From Pseudomonadota bacterium (lineage in GTDB: Bacteria > Pseudomonadota > Gammaproteobacteria > Xanthomonadales > Xanthomonadaceae): 32,008 nucleotides of DNA. A program made the translations under genes and the position numbers. Positions 1 through 8,028 of the stretch are shown here, piece after piece. Within the stretch, counting starts at the first letter, position 1, and each line of letters starts with the position of its first letter. The notes below the pieces were generated by a model that saw only the letters and a list, made by a program, of their open reading frames with translations, made no database searches and was not told the origin of the DNA. The stretch lies in NCBI GenBank assembly GCA_023444765.1, contig JAEXLY010000288.1, forward strand, positions 1-32,008. The letters run 5' to 3'.

Positions 1-424
1 GGGCTATCTCGGCGCGGGCATCGAGCGCGCGCCAGACCTGCAGTTCCATGTTCGACTGGCCCGAGCACAGCCAGACATCGCCCACAAGCACGTCCGACAC
101 GCGCTGGCTGCGGGTGCCCGCGACCACTTCGAGTACGTGCGGCCCACCCGCCTTCAGCGCAGGCAACTGCGCTTCCCAACGCCCGTCGGCATCCGCGCGC
201 GCGGAGGCGCGCTTGCCGGCGATCGAGAGGCGCACCTGCTCGCCTGGCGCGGCCTCGCCCCAGACCCGCAGCGGCCGGTCGCGCTGCACCACCGCATGGT
301 CCTGGAACATCGCGTGCAGCAGCGGCCCGCCGTCCGCGGCCGCGACGGCCGGCGCCAGCAGGCACGCCGACAGCAGAAGACCCGGTACCGCGCCGCGCGC
401 GGAGCGATCCAACGCCCAGCTCAT
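1..424 (-). CDS. Sialate O-acetylesterase-family carbohydrate (acetyl-xylan) esterase, N-terminal part
   Basis: This gene runs off the left edge, so only the first 141 codons are visible. It starts with an N-terminal hydrophobic stretch ending in an Ala-rich cleavage-like site (about residues 12-30), so a signal peptide and periplasmic or secreted location are likely. The mature part begins with FQDHAVVQRDRPLRVWGEA, typical of the jelly-roll-like start of the 9-O-acetylesterase (SASA) family. The catalytic GQSNM block follows at residues 122-126, with Ser124 the expected SGNH nucleophile. Its ATG overlaps the stop of the upstream alpha-glucuronidase gene by four bases (ATGA), which indicates translational coupling. 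From this neighbour I infer removal of acetyl groups from decorated xylan or xylo-oligosaccharides. The family also acts on sialic acids, so the substrate is inferred from context. The Asp/His of the catalytic triad lie outside the window. Confidence 0.82.
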   Translation of the reverse strand, partial: MSWALDRSARGAVPGLLLSACLLAPAVAAADGGPLLHAMFQDHAVVQRDRPLRVWGEAAPGEQVRLSIAGKRASARADADGRWEAQLPALKAGGPHVLEVVAGTRSQRVSDVLVGDVWLCSGQSNMELQVWRALDARAEIA

Positions 425-2646
425 TGTGTGTCTCCCGGCGCATGCGGGAACTCGAGCGCCTTGTAGTACTCCAGCGGATGCGCGGGCGGCGCTTCGCCCA
501 AGGGCAGCGGCAGTCCGGAGAAGGTCTGGAAGTAGGCGATGCTGGCATCCCGCCACCACTGCGCTTCGTCGCGCTGGATGGCCAGGAACCTGTCCACCTG
601 GTGGTGGCGCTGGTCGTCGATCCGCCCGCGCAGGCCGGCCCACGTCGCCTGCATCCGCTCGACCTGCGCAACGCCGCGCGAGTAGCGGTGCACCAGTTCG
701 TCCCACAGCGTCCGGCCCGACGCCACGCGGCTGGTCCAGGGCCGGTGGTGGAACCACAGCAGGAAATCCTCGGGCACCCGCGCGGGGTCGTTGAACACCT
801 CGGCCACCGGCGGAAAGTACTGCGACACCGCGTCGCTGCCGCCCGTAGTGCGGTCGAAGCCGATGCCGTCCTTCGTGGCACGGTGGAAGTACACCGAGGT
901 CCAGTCCGCGCGCGGGCCGCCCTCGACCCAGGGGGCCGGGCCGTAGTGGTGCCCGCGACCCATCAGGTGGTGCAGGCCCAGCGGCGTCATGTAGTCGACC
1001 GCGGCCTGGTGCGAGGCCATCATCATCCCGACCACCGGCTCGACGACCGACGGATCGCGCGAGAACGTCATCCGCACCCAGTCCTGCGCGATCTCGCGCG
1101 CACCGGCGTCCGGATCCCAGGCCATGCGCCCGAACACGTACCAGTTGGCCTGGTCGAAGTGCGAGCCGCTCCAGTTGCGGTCGCTGCCGATGTTGGCGAC
1201 GCCGGCGATGCCGCTGAGCGCATGCCCCCCGAGCGAGCCGTCGACGACCTTGGCCACGGTGGAACCCGCACCCTTCGCATGCGTGTCGGCGCGCAGCACC
1301 TCCTCGTACATCGGCCCCAGGTACACCAGGTGGGTGGCGAAGCCCAGGTACTCCTTGGTGATCTGGAACTCCATCATCAGCGGCGTCTTCGGCATCGCGC
1401 CGAACAACGGATGGAAGGGTTCGCGCGGCTGGAAGTCGATCGCGCCGTTCTTGACCTGCACCAGCACGTTGCCTGCGAACTCCCCGTCGTGCGGCACGAA
1501 CTCGGTGTACGCCTGCTTGTGGCGGTCATCCGGTTCCTCGTCCGAATAGACGAATGCGCGCCACATCACCACGCCTCCGTGCGGCGCCACCGCTTCGGCC
1601 AGCATGTTGGCGCCATCGGCGTGGCTGCGCCCGAAATCCTGCGGCCCGGGCTGGCCTTCGGAGTTGGCCTTGACCAGGAAGCCGCCGAAATCCGGGATTT
1701 TCGTGTAGATCTCGTCGGCCTTGGCCCGCCACCAGCCTCGCACCGCAGGGTCCGCCGGGTCGGCCGTCTGCAGGCCACCGATCTCCATGGGCGCGCTGAA
1801 GCGCGCGCTCAGGTAGACGCGGATGCCGTACGGCCGCATCACGCCGGCAAGCGCCGCGACCTTGTCCAGGTACATCGGTGTCAGGATCTGCGCGTTGGCG
1901 TTGACATTGTTGAGCACGGTGCCGTTGATGCCGATCGAGGCGTTGGCGCGCGCGTAGTCGGTGTAGCGCGGATCCAGCCATCCGGGCAGCCGGTGCCAGT
2001 CCCAGATCGACTGGCCCGAATAGCCACGTTCGACGTGACGGTTCAGGTCATCCCAATGGTTGAGCACGCGCAGGGCGACCCGGGGCACCTCGCGCACGTC
2101 CAGCGCCGCCACCGGTTGCCCGGTCTGCAGCAGGCGCAGCAGGTGGAACGCGCCGTACAGCGCGCCGGCATCCGTGTTGGCCGCGATCACGGTGGTCGCG
2201 CGGCCGTCCAGCGCGATACTGCGGATCAGGTAGCCCTCCTCCCCCAGGCCGTCCAGTGGCAGGCCCAGCTGCGCGATCTGCGCCGAGGACGCCGGCGTGC
2301 CCACCAGCAGCGCGCCCGCGCGATCCGCGCGCGCGGCTTCGGCCGGCGCGCGTCCCAGCAGGCCCGCCAGCCCGTTCCGCAGTTCATCGCGGGCGGCGCG
2401 CTGGGAGGCTGTCGCGGCAGGGGCGACCAGTTGGCCCAGGCGTGCGCGGTAGCCTTCCGCCAGGTGGGCGTCCAGCGGCCGGTAGCGCAGCCACAGGTCG
2501 TAGCCGTCCTCGGCCAGGGCCACCGGCAGGCACGACAGCGCGGCCAGCACGCAGCCCAGCAGCGCGACCGCCGCGGCCCGCAGTCGGACGGATGCGATCC
2601 GCCAGGCCGCGCCTGGATGTCGGGGACGCCTGTCGATGTGTACCAT
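421..2646 (-). CDS. aguA: GH67 alpha-glucuronidase, exported
   Basis: The enzyme hydrolyses the alpha-1,2 link between 4-O-methyl-D-glucuronic acid and the terminal xylose of xylo-oligosaccharides. The protein is 741 aa from the chosen ATG. A hydrophobic signal segment (about residues 17-44) ends before EDGYDLWLRY, so it is probably periplasmic. GH67 landmarks are visible: KANSEGQPGP with general-acid Glu330, and QVKNGAIDFQPREPFHP with Asp404 followed by Glu432 in ITKEYLG. The 28-residue Asp-Glu spacing matches the two catalytic carboxylates known in Cellvibrio GlcA67A. I chose the ATG at 2646 because GAGGG lies eight bases upstream; longer forms starting at 2670 or 2736 have poor ribosome sites. 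The gene is coupled to the esterase through an ATGA overlap and is divergent from the LacI-family regulator. No xyl-box is obvious in front of it. Confidence 0.93.
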   Translation of the reverse strand: MVHIDRRPRHPGAAWRIASVRLRAAAVALLGCVLAALSCLPVALAEDGYDLWLRYRPLDAHLAEGYRARLGQLVAPAATASQRAARDELRNGLAGLLGRAPAEAARADRAGALLVGTPASSAQIAQLGLPLDGLGEEGYLIRSIALDGRATTVIAANTDAGALYGAFHLLRLLQTGQPVAALDVREVPRVALRVLNHWDDLNRHVERGYSGQSIWDWHRLPGWLDPRYTDYARANASIGINGTVLNNVNANAQILTPMYLDKVAALAGVMRPYGIRVYLSARFSAPMEIGGLQTADPADPAVRGWWRAKADEIYTKIPDFGGFLVKANSEGQPGPQDFGRSHADGANMLAEAVAPHGGVVMWRAFVYSDEEPDDRHKQAYTEFVPHDGEFAGNVLVQVKNGAIDFQPREPFHPLFGAMPKTPLMMEFQITKEYLGFATHLVYLGPMYEEVLRADTHAKGAGSTVAKVVDGSLGGHALSGIAGVANIGSDRNWSGSHFDQANWYVFGRMAWDPDAGAREIAQDWVRMTFSRDPSVVEPVVGMMMASHQAAVDYMTPLGLHHLMGRGHHYGPAPWVEGGPRADWTSVYFHRATKDGIGFDRTTGGSDAVSQYFPPVAEVFNDPARVPEDFLLWFHHRPWTSRVASGRTLWDELVHRYSRGVAQVERMQATWAGLRGRIDDQRHHQVDRFLAIQRDEAQWWRDASIAYFQTFSGLPLPLGEAPPAHPLEYYKALEFPHAPGDTQ

Positions 2647-2786
2647 CTGTTCAGCCCTCGGGTAGGTCATTGGAATCACGCGTACCGGCGCAGATGGCCG
2701 GGTGTTGCCGCCGGCGGCATGGCCGCGACGTCGCAAGGGGACAGGAATTGCAGAAGCAGCCCAGGAAAGCCGCGCGGCGGAAGGGA

Positions 2787-3806
2787 ATGGCGGTCACGCT
2801 GGACGAGGTCGCGGCGCTGGCCAAGGTGTCGCCGATGACGGTCTCGCGGGTGGTCAACGGCCACGGCAAGGTGCGCGAGACCACGCGCGAGCGCGTGATG
2901 CGGGCGGTGCGCGAGCTGGGCTACACACCCAATCTCGCCGCCAGCGCGCTGGCCACAGCGCAGGACACGCGCGTGGCGATGATCTACACCAATCCCAGCA
3001 ATGCCTACCTGCGCGAACTGCTGGCCGGCGCCCTGCGCGGCGCCACCCGCACCGCGGCGCAACTGGTGATCGACACCTGGGACAACCTCGGGCCCAGCGC
3101 GCAGCGCCAGGCCGCGCGCACGCTCGCCAAGCGCGTGGCCGGCGTGATCCTGCCGCCGCCGCTGTGCGAATCCAAGGCGCTGGTCTCGGAGTTCGTGGAG
3201 GCCGAGGTGCCGGTGGTCGCGATCGCCTCGGGCCGCTTCCACGAGGACATTTCCTGCGTGCGCATCGACGACTACCGCGCCAGCCGCGAGATCACCGCGC
3301 ACCTGATCGCTGCCGGGCACCGGCGCATCGCCTACATCAAGGGCAATCCCAACCAGACGGCGAGCACCCGCCGCTACGAGGGCTTCCAGGCAGCGCTCGC
3401 CGAGGCGGGCATCCCGCTCGACGAGAGCCTGGTCGAATCGGGCTTCTTCACCTACCGCTCCGGCCTGGAAGCGACCGAGAAGCTGCTCGCCCACCGCAAT
3501 CCGCCCACGGCCATCTGCGCGGCCAACGACGACATGGCCGCGGCAGCCGTTTCGGTCGCCCACCGCCGCGGCCTGGACGTGCCGCGCGACCTGTCGATCA
3601 CCGGCTTCGACGACACCTCGGCCGCGACCACCGTCTGGCCGGAGCTGACCACCATCCGCCAGCCGATCTCGGCCATGGCCGACTCGGCGGTGGACATCCT
3701 GCTGCGCAACATCCGCCGCAAGGACAAGAGCACGCGCACGGTGGTCGACCACGTGGTGCCGCACGAACTGATCGAACGCGACTCGGTCGCGCCACCGGCG
3801 CGCTGA
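2787..3806 (+). CDS. LacI-family transcriptional regulator of xylan/xylose genes
   Basis: This is a 339 aa DNA-binding repressor-type protein. An N-terminal helix-turn-helix (residues 2-25, VTLDEVAALAKVSPMTVSRVVNG) and hinge helix (about 40-57) precede a periplasmic-binding-protein-like effector domain (about 60-335). The C-terminal subdomain carries AICAANDDMAAAAV and SITGFDDT, both standard for the family. Divergent placement from the GH67/esterase operon and convergence with xylA suggest it senses a xylose-type sugar and acts at the xyl-box-like sites near xylB; this is inference, with the Xanthomonas XylR paradigm in mind. The start is uncertain. The ATG at 2787 has AAGGGA almost touching it, whereas an in-frame TTG at 2748 has AAGGGG seven bases upstream. 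That would add a basic 13-residue extension. Confidence 0.85.
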   Translation: MAVTLDEVAALAKVSPMTVSRVVNGHGKVRETTRERVMRAVRELGYTPNLAASALATAQDTRVAMIYTNPSNAYLRELLAGALRGATRTAAQLVIDTWDNLGPSAQRQAARTLAKRVAGVILPPPLCESKALVSEFVEAEVPVVAIASGRFHEDISCVRIDDYRASREITAHLIAAGHRRIAYIKGNPNQTASTRRYEGFQAALAEAGIPLDESLVESGFFTYRSGLEATEKLLAHRNPPTAICAANDDMAAAAVSVAHRRGLDVPRDLSITGFDDTSAATTVWPELTTIRQPISAMADSAVDILLRNIRRKDKSTRTVVDHVVPHELIERDSVAPPAR

Positions 3807-3810
3807 CGTT

Positions 3811-3829
3811 CCGGCCGGACTGCGGCCGG
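3811..3829. terminator. GC hairpin between convergent lacI-type gene and xylA
   Basis: CCGGCCG and CGGCCGG form a perfect 7-bp stem with a 5-base loop, just after the regulator stop codon. There is no T-run on either side, so intrinsic termination is only possible, not demonstrated. Confidence 0.35.
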
Positions 3830-3904
3830 GCTCGTCGCGGCGGCGCCCGGGAGGTCCGGCAGGCACGGGCGGTTGCGCTCCCATGTCGACCGGCCGCCCC
3901 GTCC

Positions 3905-5236
3905 TCAGCGCAGCAGGTACTGGTTGAGCAGGTTCTCGTAACGCTCCTGCTTGCCGCTGATCTGCTCCGGTTCACCGAGCTTGCCGGCCAGCGTGGCCAG
4001 GTCGGCCAGGCCCAGCTTCCCGGCCGCGAAATCGGCGCCGGCACCGCTGTCGAAGCTGGCGTAGCGCTGCTTGCGCCAGGTTTCCCATGGCGAGTCGTTG
4101 AGCAGGGCATGGGCCACTTCCAGGCCCCTGGCGAAGGCGTCCATGCCGCCGATGTGGGCGATGAACAGGTCCTCCATGTCGGTCGACTCGCGGCGCGGCT
4201 TTGCGTCGAAGTTCAGGCCGCCCACCAGGCCGCCCTGGCGAAGCACCACCATCATCGCGCCGACGGTGTCGTACAGGTCGGTGGGGAACTGGTCGGTGTC
4301 CCAGCCGTTCTGCGCATTGCCGCGGTTGGCGTCGATGCTGCCCAGCAGGCCATGGTCTGCCGCCACCTGCAGGTCGTGCTCGAAGGTATGGCCCGACAGC
4401 GTGGCGTGGTTGGCCTCGATGTTGAGCGAGAAGTCCTTCTCCAGGCCGTTCTGCTTGAGGAAGCCGGCCACGGTGGCGCTGTCGAAGTCGTACTGGTGCT
4501 TCATCGGCTCCATCGGCTTGGGCTCGATGAAGAACTGGCCCTTGAAGCCGATGCTGCGCCCGTAGTCGCGCGCGGCGGTGAGGAAGCGCGCGAAGTGCGC
4601 CAGTTCCCGCTTCATGTCGGTGTTGTGCAGCGAGGCGTAGCCTTCGCGGCCGCCCCAGAACACGTAGTGCTCGCCACCCAGCTCGACCACCGAATCCAGC
4701 ACCGCCTTGACCTGCACCGCTGCGCGGGCCACCACGTTGAAGTCCGGGTTGGTGGACGCGCCATTCATGTAGCGCGGGTGCGAGAACAGGTTGGCCGTGC
4801 CCCACAGCAGCTTCATGCCGGTGGCCTGCTGGCGTTCCTTGGCCAGGCCGACCATGTGCCTGAGGTTCTTCTCGTAGGTGCCGATGTCGTCGGCGTCCGG
4901 CGCCATGTCCACGTCATGGAAGCACCAGTACGGCACGCCGATCTTGGTGAAGAACTCGAACGCGGCGTCGATCTTGGCCTCGGCCGTCGCCATCGCGTCG
5001 CCCTTTTCCCAGGGGAATCGGCGGGTGCCCGGGCCGAACGGATCGGCACCGGCGTTGCAGAAGGTATGCCAGTAGCAGACCGCGAACCGCAGGTGCTCGC
5101 GCATGGTCTTGCCGCCGATCTTCTTCTCCGCGTCGTAGACCTTGAACGCCAGCGGGTTGTCCGAGCCCGGGCCCTCGTAGGAGATGGTGCCGATGCCGGG
5201 GAAGTACTCCTTCGCGCCGATGAAAGCCTTGCTCAT
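3905..5236 (-). CDS. xylA: Xylose isomerase
   Basis: XylA interconverts D-xylose and D-xylulose in the cytoplasm, the first intracellular step of xylose use. At 443 aa the protein matches the class II (long) xylose isomerases such as E. coli XylA (440 aa). Visible active-site elements are WCFHDVDMAP with the ring-opening His107 and Asp110, the metal-ligand block FIEPKPMEP, EANHATL, and DANRGNAQNGWDTDQFP with later metal-binding Asp residues. The ATG at 5236 is the only sensible start. The gene lies 36 bases downstream of xylB on the same strand, so the two form a xylBA operon. It converges on the LacI-family gene. Nothing looks truncated or altered. Confidence 0.97.
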   Translation of the reverse strand: MSKAFIGAKEYFPGIGTISYEGPGSDNPLAFKVYDAEKKIGGKTMREHLRFAVCYWHTFCNAGADPFGPGTRRFPWEKGDAMATAEAKIDAAFEFFTKIGVPYWCFHDVDMAPDADDIGTYEKNLRHMVGLAKERQQATGMKLLWGTANLFSHPRYMNGASTNPDFNVVARAAVQVKAVLDSVVELGGEHYVFWGGREGYASLHNTDMKRELAHFARFLTAARDYGRSIGFKGQFFIEPKPMEPMKHQYDFDSATVAGFLKQNGLEKDFSLNIEANHATLSGHTFEHDLQVAADHGLLGSIDANRGNAQNGWDTDQFPTDLYDTVGAMMVVLRQGGLVGGLNFDAKPRRESTDMEDLFIAHIGGMDAFARGLEVAHALLNDSPWETWRKQRYASFDSGAGADFAAGKLGLADLATLAGKLGEPEQISGKQERYENLLNQYLLR

Positions 5237-5272
5237 ATATGTATCCGTGCGTGACGTGGTGGGGAACGGCGG

Positions 5273-6769
5273 TCAATCGGCGTAGAGCGGCCGGATCGCG
5301 TCGAGGTGGGTCAGGAAACGCTGGTACTGCGCGGCGTAGGCGGCGGTGGCGCCTGCGTGCGGCTGCGCCGCCAGGCGCGGGTCAAGGCGCACGTGGGAGG
5401 CGGCGATCGCGCTGAGTTCGCTGTCGCTGCCGCCCTCGGCGCGGCGCACCGCCCACAGCGCCTGCAGGGCGGCGCCGAACGCCGCGCCCTCGGACTGCTC
5501 TGGCACATCCACCGGCAGGCCGAACATGTCGGCCACCATCTGCCGCCACACCACGCTCTGGCTGCCGCCGCCGGTGAGGCGGATCGCCTCGAAACGCAGG
5601 CCGGCGTCGACCAGGCCGTCGTAGCCGTTCATCAGGCTGTAGAGCGCGCCCTCCATCGCCGAGCGATAGAGGTTGGCCGCGGTGAGGTTGGTCGCGGTCA
5701 TCCCGAACAGGTTGCCGCGCCCGTGCGGCAGGTCGGGCGTGCGCTCGCCGTTGAGGAAGGGCAGCATCAGCAGGCCGTCGGCACCGGGCCGGGTGCCGGC
5801 CAGCAGGCTGTCGCCATCGCGCGAGGAGAAGCCGCACAGCCGCGCGACCGCCTCGGTGGCGACGGTGCAGTTCATGGTGCAGATCAGCGGCAGCCAGCCG
5901 CCGGTCGAATCGCAGAAGGCGGCCCAGCGCCCCTGCGCGTCGACGACCGGCCCGGGGGCATAGGTGAACAGCGTGCCCGACGTGCCCAGGCTCATGCTGA
6001 GCACGCCTGGCACGACGTTGCCGGTGCCGATCGCAGCCATCATGTTGTCGCCGCCGCCGGCGCTGATCCGCACCGAATGCGGCAGGCCGAGCTCGTCTGC
6101 CAGCGCCGCGCGGATCGGCACCAGGGTGTCGGCCGGCACCAGCGGCGGCAGGCATTCGCGCAGGTCGCGGTCGGGGTCGGTGGCGGCGAGCATCGGCGCC
6201 GACCAGTCGCGCGTGCGCACGTCCAGCCAGCCGGTGCCGGAGGCGTCGCCGTGCTCCATCCACAACTCGCCGGTGAGCCAGTAGTTGATGTAGTCGTGCG
6301 GCAGCAGGATGGTCGCCAGCCGTGCGTAAGCCTGCGAGCGGTGCCGGCGCGTCCAGGGCAGCTTGGAGGCGGTATAGCCGGCCAGGATCGGGTTGCCGGC
6401 CAGTTCGATGCTGCGTTGGGCGCCGCCCACCGCGTCCATGATCTCGTCGCACTCGGCGCTGGTGCTGGTGTCGTTCCACAGCTTGGCCGGCGCCAACACG
6501 TTGCCGCCGCGGTCGAGCGGCACGAAGCCGTGCTGCTGCCCGGACACGCCGATCGCCACCACCCGCACGCGCAGCGCCGGGTCGATCCGGGCAAAGCTCG
6601 CGCGAATCGCGTCCACCCACCAGTCCGCGCGCTGCTCGCGGCTGCCGTCGTCACCGGCCGCCAGGTCCAGCGGCTGGCCGGCGGTCGCCAGGATCCGGCG
6701 CGCGTCGGGATCGTAGACCACGAGCTTGACGCTCTGCGTGCCTACGTCGAGTCCAGCAAACAGCCCCAT
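5273..6769 (-). CDS. xylB: Xylulokinase
   Basis: XylB phosphorylates D-xylulose to xylulose 5-phosphate with ATP, feeding the pentose phosphate pathway. The 498 aa protein is an FGGY-family kinase of normal size. The N-terminal phosphate-binding motif GLDVGTQSVKLVVYD is at residues 5-19, SGQQHGFV follows, and the catalytic-base block GGGDNMMAAIGTG carries Asp241. The C-terminal nucleotide-binding stretch is TGGGSQSVVWRQMVADMFGLPV with SEGAAFGAA. I chose the ATG at 6769 because family homology begins exactly there; the 51-codon upstream extension runs through the operator region and has no family resemblance. It is the first gene of a probable xylB-xylA operon. Two xyl-box-like sites lie upstream, the nearer one 18 bases from the start codon. 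Confidence 0.96.
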   Translation of the reverse strand: MGLFAGLDVGTQSVKLVVYDPDARRILATAGQPLDLAAGDDGSREQRADWWVDAIRASFARIDPALRVRVVAIGVSGQQHGFVPLDRGGNVLAPAKLWNDTSTSAECDEIMDAVGGAQRSIELAGNPILAGYTASKLPWTRRHRSQAYARLATILLPHDYINYWLTGELWMEHGDASGTGWLDVRTRDWSAPMLAATDPDRDLRECLPPLVPADTLVPIRAALADELGLPHSVRISAGGGDNMMAAIGTGNVVPGVLSMSLGTSGTLFTYAPGPVVDAQGRWAAFCDSTGGWLPLICTMNCTVATEAVARLCGFSSRDGDSLLAGTRPGADGLLMLPFLNGERTPDLPHGRGNLFGMTATNLTAANLYRSAMEGALYSLMNGYDGLVDAGLRFEAIRLTGGGSQSVVWRQMVADMFGLPVDVPEQSEGAAFGAALQALWAVRRAEGGSDSELSAIAASHVRLDPRLAAQPHAGATAAYAAQYQRFLTHLDAIRPLYAD

Positions 6770-6786
6770 TGCACATGTCCCCGCGA

Positions 6787-6800
6787 AGTTAGCGCTACCA
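6787..6800 (-). promoter_or_regulatory. xyl-box-like operator, proximal site
   Basis: On the minus strand this reads TGGTAGCGCTAACT. It matches 13 of 14 bases of the Xanthomonas xyl-box TGGTAGCGCTAACA as I recall it from work on the X. campestris xylan regulon. The core AGCGCT is palindromic. It ends 18 bases before the xylB ATG, where a bound LacI-type repressor could block transcription elongation or initiation. Confidence 0.75.
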
Positions 6801-6950
6801 CAAACCGGAAGCAGAAGAGCCGCCAGACGTCGACCGGATCCTGCCCCGACGTCCATCCCCGGCATGGCGGCGAGCGTGAACTCTACACATCCTGCGCTCA
6901 AAAGCCTTGCTGCACTGCGCAACCCGGGTTGTCCTCGGGGACAGGCGGAA

Positions 6951-6964
6951 CGTTAGCGTTAACA
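6951..6964 (-). promoter_or_regulatory. xyl-box-like operator, distal site
   Basis: On the minus strand this reads TGTTAACGCTAACG, and on the plus strand CGTTAGCGTTAACA. It matches 11 of 14 bases of the recalled xyl-box on either strand and keeps the near-palindromic GTTA..TAAC half-sites. Its centre is 164 bp from the proximal site. A -10-like CATAAT lies directly upstream in the xylB direction, so the box would cover the transcription start, consistent with repression. Confidence 0.65.
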
Positions 6965-6969
6965 TTATG
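6964..6969 (-). promoter_or_regulatory. Candidate -10 element for xylBA
   Basis: The minus strand has CATAAT, 5 of 6 to the sigma-70 -10, abutting the distal xyl-box. No good -35 is visible 16-18 bases upstream, so a helper activator or another promoter may be needed. Initiation here would give a leader of about 190 bases containing the proximal box. Confidence 0.35.
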
Positions 6970-7059
6970 TTGCGGCATCGCCGCACCGCGCCAGGGTTGG
7001 TGCGCGACGCGTGACGCGGGTCAGGGCGCCGTCGGCGGCCCGGGCAGCCCGTTGCAGCC

Positions 7060-7911
7060 TCAGAGGAGGACGATCCGGACCTGACCGGTCAGCACCGGGC
7101 CCGACAGGATCCGGTAGCCGTCATTGTCGAACCCCGGCACCTCCGCCACCAGGCGCCTGGCCTGGGCGCGGGTGGCGGCGCTGCCGAGGTAATGCCAGTC
7201 GCGGACCACGTGGATCTGGATCAGGTCCGGCCCTTCCTCGACGATCCCGACCGCGCCGGCGTAGGGCCAGGCCGCCACCTGGCGCTCCTGCAGCGCGGCC
7301 TCGAGCCGCGCCTCGTGCTCGGCCACCGGCTCCAGCCCCGCGCAGGCGCCGGCGCAGCGCCCGAGCGCGGCGCGGAAACAGGCGCGCCCCGCCGCTACCC
7401 GCTCGATTCCCAGCAGGCCGTAGCACAGCCGGTTGTCGTCGGCGATCGCACGCAGCGCCTCCAGCGCGGCCGCGCGACTGGAGTACAGCCCGTACAGACG
7501 CTGCGCCGAGGCGAAGGGCACCCCCGCCGAATGCACCACCTCCGGCCGCCCGCGCAGCAACCGGATCGAATACAGCTCCCGGCGTCGCCGCAGCAGCTTG
7601 TTGTGCACCGGCTGGCGCAGCTTGATCTGCTGCGCCTCCAGCAACTGCGCGCCCAGGTCGCCGGCGGTGCGGGTGAACTCGATCCGCCGCGTCTGCCGCA
7701 GCAGGCGCGCCTCCTCGGGCGTGCGCATGTGGTCCATGACGCGGTGGCGGATGTCCACGCTCTTGCCGATGTACAGCGGCACCGGGCCCGACTCGCCAAG
7801 GAACACGTAGACGCCCGCCGCGCGCGGCAGCAGGGCGATCTGCGGGCGCAGGTGCTCGGGATAGACGTAGTGGGCGGCCTCGGTGCGGCGCGCCGGCAGG
7901 GGGACGTACAT
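7060..7911 (-). CDS. cho: UvrC-like excinuclease Cho
   Basis: Cho makes the 3' incision at bulky DNA adducts during UvrAB-dependent nucleotide excision repair, as an alternative to UvrC. The 283 aa protein has the N-terminal GIY-YIG nuclease domain (GVYVFLGESGPVPLYIGKSVDIRHRV, residues 33-58, with the conserved Arg55) and a downstream Glu/Asn-containing EAQQIKLRQPVHNKLL. A Cys cluster follows (CFRAALGRCAGAC), as in UvrC and Cho. The RNase H-like second nuclease domain and HhH domains of UvrC are absent, as expected for Cho (about 295 aa in E. coli). It is divergent from parC. The ATG at 7911 lacks a clear ribosome site, but no better start is seen. An LexA box is not obvious upstream, so SOS control cannot be claimed. 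Confidence 0.85.
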   Translation of the reverse strand: MYVPLPARRTEAAHYVYPEHLRPQIALLPRAAGVYVFLGESGPVPLYIGKSVDIRHRVMDHMRTPEEARLLRQTRRIEFTRTAGDLGAQLLEAQQIKLRQPVHNKLLRRRRELYSIRLLRGRPEVVHSAGVPFASAQRLYGLYSSRAAALEALRAIADDNRLCYGLLGIERVAAGRACFRAALGRCAGACAGLEPVAEHEARLEAALQERQVAAWPYAGAVGIVEEGPDLIQIHVVRDWHYLGSAATRAQARRLVAEVPGFDNDGYRILSGPVLTGQVRIVLL

Positions 7912-7995
7912 GGACAGCCAGGGCGGTGGAGGACGCCGGATGCTGGCCCGGCGGGATCTCAGGCCGCGAGACCGCGGCCGGCTTCCATGCGCGGG

Positions 7996-8001
7996 TAGAA
8001 T
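7996..8001 (+). promoter_or_regulatory. Candidate -10 of parC
   Basis: TAGAAT, 5 of 6 to the sigma-70 -10, ends 27 bases before the parC ATG. No convincing -35 is present at the expected distance. Confidence 0.3.
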
Positions 8002-8028
8002 TCTCCGGATCCCTCACGCAGTTTTCAA

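Noticed and set aside
424..2838. An 804-codon plus-strand frame antisense to the GH67 gene
   Set aside because: Composition is arginine/histidine/valine-rich with no domain, and the opposite strand encodes a clear GH67 enzyme.
6770..6922. N-terminal extension of xylB
   Set aside because: The extension covers a xyl-box-like operator and lacks homology; the ATG at 6769 begins the FGGY fold.
7912..8028. Search for a LexA box in front of cho
   Set aside because: No CTG-N10-CAG type site with the right context was found, so SOS regulation is not claimed.
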